This document shows, piece by piece, positions 56,462 to 64,000 of a DNA stretch of 64,000 nt. A program made the position numbers and the translations under genes. Numbering within the stretch: the stretch's first letter is position 1; each line of letters opens with the position of its first letter. Origin of the DNA: Neptuniibacter caesariensis (GTDB taxonomy: Bacteria; Pseudomonadota; Gammaproteobacteria; Pseudomonadales; Balneatricaceae); the NCBI RefSeq assembly GCF_000153345.1, contig NZ_CH724125.1, positions 1,796,864 through 1,860,863 on the forward strand, written 5' to 3'. Below the pieces are notes generated by a model. That model saw only the letters and a program-made list of their open reading frames with translations, was not told the DNA's origin and did no database searches.

Positions 56462-58540
56462 ATGCGTTGGGATAAGACCTTTCTGTGTAAAATCTTCGTT
56501 TTAGCAACAGGCATCAGCGTTACTACAAGCGCCAGTCTGGCAAACGATGATGAACTTTCCGACTTTACTGAAGAGGATATCTTTATTGATATTCCCCAGG
56601 TTGTTTCTGCTACTAACCTTTCGCAAAAACTCACTGAAGCCCCTGCCTCGATAACAATCATCGATCAGGACATGATCAAGGCTTCGGGTGCTCTAAAAAT
56701 CCCGGACTTGCTGCGTCTGGTACCCGGTATGCAAGTTTATGATGTTCACACCCATAAAGCCGGTGTTGCTTATCATGGTATGACCAATGATTTCCCTAAT
56801 AAACTGGAAGTGATGATTAATGGCCGCTCAGTTTATCTCCCTTTATTAGCAACGGTTGCCTGGGAAACCATCGGTATCTCTATCCACGACGTGGACTATA
56901 TAGAAGTTGTCCGTGGTTCCAATGTTCCAACTCAGGGATCTAACGCCTTCCTTGGTGCGATTAATATTGTGACTCGCTCTGCCATAAAAGACCCTACATC
57001 AGAGGTTAGAGCCACCAATGGCTCTTTAAATACCCGGAATTATTCTTTTAGACATGCGGGCAGCGGAGAAACCACACAATATGCTGTAACCGGGGGGCAT
57101 CTGAGTAATGATGGTATCCCCCGTTATAACGATGATGGGATGACTCGTTATATAAATCTTAACTCTTCATTTACTCCAAATTTGAGTGACAATATTGATA
57201 TTGAGTTGGGATATAGCGATGGATATGCATCCAGGGGAGACGGTGATAAGGCTACAGCATCTGATGCTAACTTCCTTAGAAGAACCCACGCATCAAACCA
57301 TCAAATGGTAACCTGGAATAGAGTGGCAGATGCTCAAACAGAGTACAAACTCACCTATTATCATAATTATTTAAACCTCGTTTCTCCGACATACTCCGAG
57401 GCGGAACTTGATGCTCTTACTGGAGGCAACGGGGCGGCAACTATTGCCTTGAACCCTTTAGGAATATTTAAAGATAGCGAACATGGAGAGATGGACCTTC
57501 ATGACCTTTCATTCCTTACCACAAAGCACTTCTCCCCTAATTCGAACGCAGTTTTCGGAATCGGCACCCGTTTCCAAAGAACCAAAAGCGAAGCCCTTTT
57601 CCAAAGTTTGGATTGGCAAGAAGAAACTCGCTGGCGTCTATTCGGCAACTGGGAATATAAACTCGATGACCGATGGGTATTTAATACCGGGGCGATGTAT
57701 GAATACAGTAAGAACACACATGGAGCTCTGTCACCAAGAGTTGCGGCTAATTACCTGATTAGCCCTGATAGCTCGTTACGTATAGCATATACCCGAGCCC
57801 ACAGAATGCCTTCACTGCTCGACACTTATGGACAGAACATTCTTAGATACCCTGCCGGTGTTGGGGGGTTTGTAGATGTTATTTCCAGACCCAATCCAGA
57901 TGCTAACCCTGAAGAGAACAATTCGTTTGAAATTGGCTATTTGAAGCTTTGGCCGAAATCAAAAGCACAATTTGATTTACGCGTCTTCTATGAAGATGTT
58001 ACAGATGCTATAGATGCTTATTATGTAAATGACTCCGAGGATACCTATCCGGGGGATGGCAGATCTCGTTCTCAAAGTAACAATTCTAGCTGGATAAATA
58101 GAGGGCTCGAATTTCAGCTAAAAACGGGCCTGCCTTTACCATGGGAATCTAACCTGATATTTAATTATGGCTATAATAATCCTCAAGGATATCGTGACCG
58201 TGGTCCCCGCGATAATCGGTCCGATTCCCTGGACACCCGTGCCCCGAATCATACAGCCTCATTACTCTTTAGTACCCAACCAACTGAAAACACTTTAATA
58301 GGTTTATCTCACTATTACATGGACCACACTGAATGGCTTGAAGGCTATAGCGGTGGCAGTCCACGAAACAATTATACGAGAACCGATCTTACCCTAAGCC
58401 AATCGTTCGACCTGGATTTCACTAGCAAACTAGAACTGTCATTTATTGTTCAGAACCTGTTCGATAAAAAGTATTCTGAGTTTTATAAATACAACGAGTT
58501 TGATCGAAGATCGTTCGTTCAACTTAAGTTCAGCTACTAG
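56462..58540 (+). CDS. TonB-dependent outer-membrane receptor
   Basis: A 692-residue outer-membrane receptor. A signal peptide occupies about residues 1-28 and is followed by a probable TonB box region (EEDIFIDIPQVVSATN). The plug domain (about 40-165) has the family marks APASITIIDQDMIKASGA, IPDLLRLVPGMQVYD and YIEVVRGSNVPTQGSNAFLGAINIVTR. The rest is a 22-strand barrel ending in aromatic FSY. The ligand is not evident; vitamin B12-, siderophore- or peptide-like compounds are all possible. It is followed after 29 bp by a periplasmic binding protein and a hybrid kinase, which suggests that it feeds a sensing pathway. The ATG at 56462 is preferred to a TTG six codons upstream because it gives a clean signal peptide. 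Confidence 0.92.
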   Translation: MRWDKTFLCKIFVLATGISVTTSASLANDDELSDFTEEDIFIDIPQVVSATNLSQKLTEAPASITIIDQDMIKASGALKIPDLLRLVPGMQVYDVHTHKAGVAYHGMTNDFPNKLEVMINGRSVYLPLLATVAWETIGISIHDVDYIEVVRGSNVPTQGSNAFLGAINIVTRSAIKDPTSEVRATNGSLNTRNYSFRHAGSGETTQYAVTGGHLSNDGIPRYNDDGMTRYINLNSSFTPNLSDNIDIELGYSDGYASRGDGDKATASDANFLRRTHASNHQMVTWNRVADAQTEYKLTYYHNYLNLVSPTYSEAELDALTGGNGAATIALNPLGIFKDSEHGEMDLHDLSFLTTKHFSPNSNAVFGIGTRFQRTKSEALFQSLDWQEETRWRLFGNWEYKLDDRWVFNTGAMYEYSKNTHGALSPRVAANYLISPDSSLRIAYTRAHRMPSLLDTYGQNILRYPAGVGGFVDVISRPNPDANPEENNSFEIGYLKLWPKSKAQFDLRVFYEDVTDAIDAYYVNDSEDTYPGDGRSRSQSNNSSWINRGLEFQLKTGLPLPWESNLIFNYGYNNPQGYRDRGPRDNRSDSLDTRAPNHTASLLFSTQPTENTLIGLSHYYMDHTEWLEGYSGGSPRNNYTRTDLTLSQSFDLDFTSKLELSFIVQNLFDKKYSEFYKYNEFDRRSFVQLKFSY

Positions 58541-58569
58541 GCATTATCAACAAGCAATGGAATGTGATC

Positions 58570-59526
58570 ATGTCTGATAAGAGAAGAAAAGATAAACCAG
58601 CTCAGAGCCGATGGCTGATGCCATTGGCGGGGCTGCTATTATCTTTTCTTCTCCTAAGCCCACTCACCCATGCTGATCAGTTAATAGTACTGAGTAGACA
58701 GTTAGACAGTTATCTGCAAGTTGCTAAAACAATATCTGCAGAATTGGAAAATCCCAGTCGTATTGTCACACTGGCTGAATTGGAGCAGATCCAATACGAC
58801 ACTTCGGGCTATCAACAAGTTATCGCTATAGGATCAAAGGCAGCCGATCAGCTTTTCGATAAAATCCCTGATAACCAACCTCTTTACGTCAGTTTCATCC
58901 CCAGACAAACCTACAGAAAGCTCCTCATCAAGTATGCAAACCATCAGCGTATAAAGCTTAAGAAAGTCACTGCTGTATATCTTGATCAACCTTATGAAAG
59001 GCAAATTGCCTTAGCACGCCTGATCGCTCCTCGAGCGAAATCGATAGCGACTGCACTTGGGCCAAATTCGCAAAACGACCTTGAGCTACTTAAAAAAGCT
59101 GCAAACTCAGAACAGTTGGAACTTCGCTATGAAAAGCTGGAAGAAACAGACAACCCTATCCATAAGTTACAACCTCTGATCCGTAATTCAGATATTTTCT
59201 TATCACTGCCCGATCGCTCTGTGTTCAATCGCACTACCGCAAAATGGGTACTGTATATCTCCTTCAGACAACGTATTCCGCTGATCGGCTTTTCCAAAAA
59301 ATATGTCGATGCAGGGGCTCTCGCAGCAGTCCATTCAACCCCTGATCAGATTGGTCGCCATACAGGGGAATTGATACGTAGTTCGTTAGGTAAAAAACGT
59401 TTACCAGCACCACAACATCCAAAGTATTTCTCTGTAGCAACCAATGATAATGCAGCCCAGTCTCTCAGAATCAAGATCCCTACGAGTAGAGAGCTAGAAA
59501 GCAAACTACAGGAGTTAGAGCGATGA
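58570..59526 (+). CDS. Periplasmic ABC-type substrate-binding protein
   Basis: A 318-residue protein of the ABC-transporter substrate-binding family seen in TrpX-like proteins. The N-terminus has a basic stretch, then a hydrophobic segment (about 14-36) ending in THA, which is probably a signal peptide. Two Rossmann-like lobes follow: VIAIGSKAADQLF and YVSFIPRQTY in lobe 1, then VTAVYLDQPYERQIALARLIAPRAKSIA and IFLSLPDRSVFN in lobe 2, ending in VDAGALAAVHSTPDQIGRHTGELI. No permease or ATPase gene is nearby. The stop codon overlaps the start of the hybrid kinase (ATGA), so it probably serves as that kinase's periplasmic ligand receptor rather than in uptake. Confidence 0.83.
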   Translation: MSDKRRKDKPAQSRWLMPLAGLLLSFLLLSPLTHADQLIVLSRQLDSYLQVAKTISAELENPSRIVTLAELEQIQYDTSGYQQVIAIGSKAADQLFDKIPDNQPLYVSFIPRQTYRKLLIKYANHQRIKLKKVTAVYLDQPYERQIALARLIAPRAKSIATALGPNSQNDLELLKKAANSEQLELRYEKLEETDNPIHKLQPLIRNSDIFLSLPDRSVFNRTTAKWVLYISFRQRIPLIGFSKKYVDAGALAAVHSTPDQIGRHTGELIRSSLGKKRLPAPQHPKYFSVATNDNAAQSLRIKIPTSRELESKLQELER

Positions 59527-62168
59527 GCATGACTCTTGGTATAAGGCAGCGCGTTCTAATCATCACTCTATTCCCTCTGTGCATGATCACCTTGCTGCTA
59601 GGTGGTTATTTCATTAATACCCGACTCGACGATGCTCAAGCAGCCTTGATCGATAAAGGCCAGACAATGGCGCAAATGATGGCTTCGTCCGCAGAGTTCG
59701 GTTTGCTCGTCGGAAATATTGAGATCCTGAATGGATTGATACGCTCAAGCATCAAGGCTGAAGAGGTTGACGATGTTGCCTTTTTAAACCCTGCTTTTGA
59801 AACGTTGACGCGCGGGCAGCAAGGCGCTTCCCCACTAGATAAAAATGCCGGTTATCCGCTGCATAAAAATGATCAGGTTTACTTTCTTCACCCTGTAGTT
59901 GCTACTGGGGTTGATGTACTAGATCCATTAGATGCTGTAGACGGTGCGCTAGAACCGGAATTTATTGGCTGGGTTGTCATCGTACTTTCGGAAAATCCGA
60001 CCAAAGAACGACAATTTGAAATACTCATCAAAGGAGTCATCCTGGCTTTAATCGGCCTGCTGACGACTGTTTTTATAGCTTCAAGGTTCGGTCAGCGCAT
60101 CACTAATCCAATTCTGGGTCTGACCCACGTTATTGAGATGCTCCAGCATGGCCACCTGGAAACCAGAGCAAGCTTATCCAGCACTGGGGAGCTCCGCTCC
60201 CTCGCACAAGGCATTAACCGATTGGCACAAAGGGTTCAGGAGTCCAACCAAACACTGGAAAGCCGTGTTGATAAAGCGACAAAGAGGTTACGCTCTACTC
60301 TGGTTCATCTCGAGAAGCAGAACCAGGCTCTGGATAAAGCACGTAAGCGAGCTAACAGCGCAAATCTGGCAAAAGACGAGTTCCTTGCCAGGATGAGCCA
60401 TGAGTTGCGTACACCTTTAACCTCAGTTTCAGGCTTTGCTCGCCTTCTTGACCAGACAGAACTAAAGACCGATCAGAAAGAATACACCCGGATTATCAAT
60501 CTCACTTCGGGCCTGCTCTTATCGATCATTGATGACATTCTCGACTACTCAAAATTAGAATCCAACGCCATTGAGCTTGAAGAGATCCCCTTTGATTTTG
60601 AAAACTGCATCCTGGACGTCCTCGAGATGCAAACAGCTGCTGCTCATGACAAAGGGCTAGAGCTCGTTCCGGTGATTGAAAGCGAAACACCTAAGTTTCT
60701 TGTTGGCGATCCAGTCAGATTACGCCAGATTCTCACTAACTTGATCAGTAATTCGGTGAAATTTACCAGTCAAGGGCACGTTTGTATCCACGTTGTACCC
60801 ACTAAAATAAGCCCAGTGGAAAGCAAACTTAAAATTATTGTCGAAGATACTGGCACAGGTATTCCGCAAGATAGCATTGACAACTTATTTCAGGCATTCA
60901 GTCAGGCTGACACCTCTATCACAAGAAAATATGGAGGCTCTGGTCTAGGATTAGTTATTGCAAAACGCTTAACTGAGCTTATGTCAGGAGAGATATCCCT
61001 TGAAAGCAAAGAGGGAAAAGGAACACAAATAACGCTCAACATACCGTTTACAGTGAGCCAGAGACAGCGTTTAGATTCTAATCGCTACACCGACTCTATA
61101 GTTATTTATGACCAGCACCCGCTCGTTAGAGAAAGCCTTAAAAAGCAACTGAGTATTATTAAAACAGAAATCATCGAAGCAAGCTCTTTTGAGCAATTAG
61201 TAACACTGTCAAAAGAGAAGAGTAGCTGTAGTGTTATTTGCGGCTTACCAACGAATAGAGTTTCACAAGAATCGATTCAAGAGCTCCATTCACTGGTAGA
61301 TATCCACAAAGGTAAAGTCATTCTATTAAGTGGCCAACCCCTCCCCCTCTTCTTATCAAACAGGGTTGTACAGCTTAGAAAGCCACCTCGGACGCAATTA
61401 CTATTAAACGCCCTATCACCAAACTCATACAAGCTCCCAAGCCCGGCTCATGAGAAAGAACTCTTCATTGACGGCAACCCTAAAGTACTCGTTGCAGAAG
61501 ACAATGACTTTAACCGACTGCTCATAGGTAAAATTCTACAACAGGCAGATACTGAAGTTATCGAAGCGACAACAGGAGAAGAGGCTGTTAGAGCGACTGT
61601 ACAGTACTCACCAGACCTGATCCTTATGGATGTGCACATGCCGGTTATGGACGGCATTGAAGCAACACGCCAGATAAGGCTGACAAACACTCAGATACCT
61701 ATTATCGCGTTAACCGCGAATGTTATCGCCAGTGAACATACCAAATTGATAGAAGCCGGTGTTAACCATGTACTGCTCAAGCCCATAGATGACCATGAAC
61801 TGTGCCATACAATTGACTCTTTCCTCTCTGGTAAAGAACCGTTTCCATTACCTGCGAGCACGAAAAACAAAACTTCGACAGACTTAAATAAATATAACGT
61901 TAGCTACAGCGAGCTCGAAGAAGAACTAAGCAAACAACTGGAAGGACTAATGGATGGTTTTAGTCATTCAGATATCCAGAAGATGCGAAACCATAGTCAC
62001 CAACTTCAAGGATTAGCGGGTTTATATCAAATCCCAGAAATAGAGGTTACAGGTAATAACCTCCATGATGCGCTAATTAACGAAGATTACAAAGCAATCT
62101 GGGGAGAGTTATGGCAACTAAAACGCATCATCGAACATAAACAGTTCGAGCTAATCGAGCCCGAATAA
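59523..62168 (+). CDS. Hybrid sensor histidine kinase (BarA-like, HAMP-HisKA-HATPase-REC-Hpt)
   Basis: An 881-residue membrane hybrid kinase. A membrane helix lies near 10-30, then a periplasmic sensor of about 140 residues, a second helix near 172-195 and a HAMP domain. The HisKA domain has the H-box MSHELRTPLT with phospho-acceptor His293, and the HATPase domain has NLISNSVKFT, EDTGTGIPQD and KYGGSGLGLVIAKRL. Residues about 520-625 form a receiver-like domain without the acceptor Asp. A true receiver follows with LMDVHMPVMDG (Asp703), and a C-terminal Hpt domain has HQLQGLAG with His826. The arrangement is that of BarA/ArcB-type phosphorelays. No response regulator is encoded beside it, so the output is elsewhere. 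It overlaps the binding-protein gene by 4 bp. Confidence 0.93.
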   Translation: MSMTLGIRQRVLIITLFPLCMITLLLGGYFINTRLDDAQAALIDKGQTMAQMMASSAEFGLLVGNIEILNGLIRSSIKAEEVDDVAFLNPAFETLTRGQQGASPLDKNAGYPLHKNDQVYFLHPVVATGVDVLDPLDAVDGALEPEFIGWVVIVLSENPTKERQFEILIKGVILALIGLLTTVFIASRFGQRITNPILGLTHVIEMLQHGHLETRASLSSTGELRSLAQGINRLAQRVQESNQTLESRVDKATKRLRSTLVHLEKQNQALDKARKRANSANLAKDEFLARMSHELRTPLTSVSGFARLLDQTELKTDQKEYTRIINLTSGLLLSIIDDILDYSKLESNAIELEEIPFDFENCILDVLEMQTAAAHDKGLELVPVIESETPKFLVGDPVRLRQILTNLISNSVKFTSQGHVCIHVVPTKISPVESKLKIIVEDTGTGIPQDSIDNLFQAFSQADTSITRKYGGSGLGLVIAKRLTELMSGEISLESKEGKGTQITLNIPFTVSQRQRLDSNRYTDSIVIYDQHPLVRESLKKQLSIIKTEIIEASSFEQLVTLSKEKSSCSVICGLPTNRVSQESIQELHSLVDIHKGKVILLSGQPLPLFLSNRVVQLRKPPRTQLLLNALSPNSYKLPSPAHEKELFIDGNPKVLVAEDNDFNRLLIGKILQQADTEVIEATTGEEAVRATVQYSPDLILMDVHMPVMDGIEATRQIRLTNTQIPIIALTANVIASEHTKLIEAGVNHVLLKPIDDHELCHTIDSFLSGKEPFPLPASTKNKTSTDLNKYNVSYSELEEELSKQLEGLMDGFSHSDIQKMRNHSHQLQGLAGLYQIPEIEVTGNNLHDALINEDYKAIWGELWQLKRIIEHKQFELIEPE

Positions 62169-62185
62169 AACGATCGCTTATCAGG

Positions 62186-62560
62186 TTAAAACGTTTTCGA
62201 TGTAGGCTGACTATCGAGGAGGCTTTTAAGGGTAACAGCAATCGATCTTATGCGAAGCATCCCCTCTTTATCAAAGATTGAACCAGCTAACCCCTCACCT
62301 GCAGGCGGTGTTACCTCATCGCCAAAAGCAACCAGAATACAAGCTTCTCTAACTTTCTCTAACTCAGGATCATGATTAATAGGTAGGCTGAGAAACATCT
62401 CCCAGGCCTCGATCGTGGCGTTATTATTTTGTACATCAACAAGTAACTGAAAGATCTCATGCCTGGTTGGCCGATAGGCTGGAGGCTTGCCGAAAGCAAA
62501 ACTTAATGCAACCGCGACCAATACGATAAAGGAAACCAAGAAGACAAGAAAGAATTCCAT
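62186..62560 (-). CDS. Small membrane-anchored protein of unknown function (124 aa)
   Basis: I do not recognise the family. Residues 4-24 form one strong membrane helix, and the remaining ~100 residues are likely cytoplasmic and helical (HEIFQLLVDVQNNNATIEAWEMFLSLPI, MLRIRSIAVTLKSLLD). It begins 2 bp after the DUF2489-like gene and is surely co-transcribed with it. It converges on the hybrid-kinase gene with an 17-bp gap. Confidence 0.75.
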   Translation of the reverse strand: MEFFLVFLVSFIVLVAVALSFAFGKPPAYRPTRHEIFQLLVDVQNNNATIEAWEMFLSLPINHDPELEKVREACILVAFGDEVTPPAGEGLAGSIFDKEGMLRIRSIAVTLKSLLDSQPTSKTF

Positions 62561-62562
62561 AC

Positions 62563-63048
62563 TCAGTGCATCATGGCGTCAAAATTGTATTTTGCCAAAC
62601 GCGCGGCTGCCTCTTTTAGCGAGTCGCCAAGCTCTTCATCTGCAGCATTCATCTCTCTAAGATATTCCCAGCGCTTCTGTTTACTCAGCTTTTTCCAGTT
62701 ATCTTTGATAGGTACATGCTCCACACGTTTATAGAATTCATACACAGCAGAGAAATCAGCGTGAGCAAGCAAATGAGGCGCAAGCGCTTCCAATAGTGGG
62801 GTGAGCCTTAGTGCAGCTTCTGCATTTGTAAGCTTGTCGTCGTTACCCACTGCTTGTGAAATTACCTTAATACTTTCTATCAGATAATCACGCTTCTCTT
62901 TATAGCGCTTAGCCGTGAGCTCCTGCTGGGCAAATTGCTCCTCTTTAGCATCCTTGATTATTTTGTTGTGTCGTACAATATAGAACAAAGCGACACCCGA
63001 AATGATCAAACAAAGCGCAATAAGCAGATATAAGTAAGATTCAGACAT
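62563..63048 (-). CDS. DUF2489-like membrane-anchored protein
   Basis: A 161-residue protein with an N-terminal membrane helix (about 5-25) followed by a basic coiled region and a helical domain. The stretch KRDYLIESIKVISQAVGNDDKLTNAEAALRL and the later VYEFYKRVEHVPIKDNWKKLSKQKR resemble the DUF2489 family of gammaproteobacteria, whose function is unknown. It forms a two-gene unit with the following small membrane protein. Its start is 52 bp from the divergent HigA-like gene, so the two share an upstream region. Confidence 0.75.
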   Translation of the reverse strand: MSESYLYLLIALCLIISGVALFYIVRHNKIIKDAKEEQFAQQELTAKRYKEKRDYLIESIKVISQAVGNDDKLTNAEAALRLTPLLEALAPHLLAHADFSAVYEFYKRVEHVPIKDNWKKLSKQKRWEYLREMNAADEELGDSLKEAAARLAKYNFDAMMH

Positions 63049-63099
63049 ACAGATTTATCCCGATATGCTTGCGTATACCTATTAAGACAGCAAACAACT

Positions 63100-63357
63100 A
63101 TGAAAATTCTAAATGGACCGCCGAGTGTAGGCGAAATGATCGAAGAATTATACCTTAAGCCGTCCCGTCTGGATCATTCCGACGCTGCTGAAATATGCCA
63201 AATTGATGAAACACTGATTGGCAAAATTATCAGCGGTGAAGAAAAAATTGGTTATGAACTGGCATTTAAACTAGCCAAAGGCTTCAACACAACACATAGT
63301 TTTTGGCTAAATATCCAGGAAGATTTTGATAGAGCGGATAAAGGCGGATCTGTGTAG
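63100..63357 (+). CDS. HigA-like helix-turn-helix protein without an adjacent toxin
   Basis: An 85-residue protein of the HigA/VapI group of XRE helix-turn-helix proteins. The N-terminal PPSVGEMIEELYLKPSRLD resembles HigA antitoxins (which begin HPGEILKEEFLxPLGLS), the helix-turn-helix runs through AAEICQIDETLIGKIISGEEKIGYELAFKLAKGF, and the end has THSFWLNIQEDFD, the HigA hallmark. No HigB-type toxin is encoded on either side: upstream is a divergent DUF2489-like gene and downstream is the rRNA operon end. It is best seen as a stand-alone regulator or a relic antitoxin. Confidence 0.82.
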   Translation: MKILNGPPSVGEMIEELYLKPSRLDHSDAAEICQIDETLIGKIISGEEKIGYELAFKLAKGFNTTHSFWLNIQEDFDRADKGGSV

Positions 63358-63425
63358 TGCCTTTTGCTGAGTCCGGCAGCTCTTAGCTGATATTGGCAGT
63401 TTTAGCCTGCTTTCCAGCCATAACG

Positions 63426-63460
63426 AAAAAACCCCTACCGCGTCAGCGATAGGGGTTTCT
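63426..63460 (-). terminator. rrn operon terminator
   Basis: On the minus strand a 13-base stem with one G-T type mismatch (63446-63458 with 63429-63441) is followed by TTTTTT. It lies 12 bp beyond the 5S rRNA end and closes the rRNA operon. Confidence 0.9.
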
Positions 63461-63470
63461 CGTAATTAAA

Positions 63471-63589
63471 TGCTTGGCGATGACCTACTCTCACATGGGG
63501 AAGCCCCACACTACCATCGGCGATGCTGCGTTTCACGTCTGAGTTCGGTATGGGATCAGGTGGTTCCACAACTCTATGGTCGCCAAGCA
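63471..63589 (-). rRNA. rrf: 5S ribosomal RNA
   Basis: The minus strand reads TGCTTGGCGACCATAGAG at its 5' end and closes with CGCCAAGCA, which pair as helix I. The internal CCGAACTCAGACGTGAAACG block is typical of gammaproteobacterial 5S rRNA. The length is about 119 nt. Confidence 0.95.
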
Positions 63590-63733
63590 AAACTGTTACA
63601 ACTCGGATCTGATTCTTCTTATCTTTGATTTAGAGCTCTATGACTGTAGCTTTTCGTACTGCGCTAATTCGTTACTCTCTATCGTTCTTACTAACTAAAC
63701 CACAAATTATCTTCCAAACACCTTTGGCGTTAT

Positions 63734-64000
<267 letters not shown>

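Overview
The window is chromosomal DNA of a marine gammaproteobacterium. Pth-YchF, SerB, RNase R, the queA-tgt-yajC-secD-secF block, met-gln tRNAs, an NhaD sodium/proton antiporter and the end of an rrn operon are all typical of that class. Gene order and gene content suggest Oceanospirillaceae or a near relative (Neptunomonas/Amphritea/Marinobacterium-like). That placement is inference from gene content; no database was searched.

Layout. 1-2240: pth, ychF and a Met-Gln-Met-Gln tRNA cluster with its own promoter, followed by a tRNA-Gln fragment interrupted by a small multi-hairpin element. 2637-6044: a REC-PAS-GGDEF-EAL protein with degenerate catalytic sites (FimX-like), converging on serB over a shared terminator. 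6114-41773, all on the minus strand: a ten-gene locus of about 35.7 kb built around one 23.8-kb gene that encodes a ~7,950-residue LEPR-XLL/RTX surface protein. Its partners, in transcription order, are a TolC-like outer-membrane channel, two unrecognised proteins, a radical SAM enzyme, a SapC-family protein, the giant protein, a GAF-HlyD membrane adaptor, a PqqD-M50-HlyD fusion, a C-terminally truncated SecA-like ATPase and a small periplasmic adaptor. 42061-50255, minus strand: rnr, then secF-secD-yajC-tgt-queA. 50393-50479: tRNA-Leu. 50576-55831: NhaD with an inserted PAS domain, a DUF3127 protein and an active-looking PAS-GGDEF-EAL protein. 56462-62168: TonB-dependent receptor, periplasmic binding protein and hybrid histidine kinase, apparently one sensing unit. 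62186-63357: two small membrane-anchored proteins and an orphan HigA-like regulator. 63471-64000: 5S rRNA and the 3' end of 23S rRNA, minus strand.

The most striking system is the 6.1-41.8 kb locus. The giant protein has C-terminal RTX repeats, as type I secretion substrates do, and a TolC and three HlyD-type adaptors are present, but there is no HlyB-type ABC ATPase. The only energising protein encoded is a SecA homologue that keeps both nucleotide-binding halves and the preprotein cross-linking domain but stops before the helical-wing and zinc regions. The giant protein has no Sec signal peptide and carries an LEPR-XLL motif at residues 49-56. I propose that the locus encodes a dedicated SecA-like/M50-HlyD/TolC export route for the giant protein, possibly with radical-SAM modification. 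The genes and motifs are visible in the sequence; the mechanism is inference.
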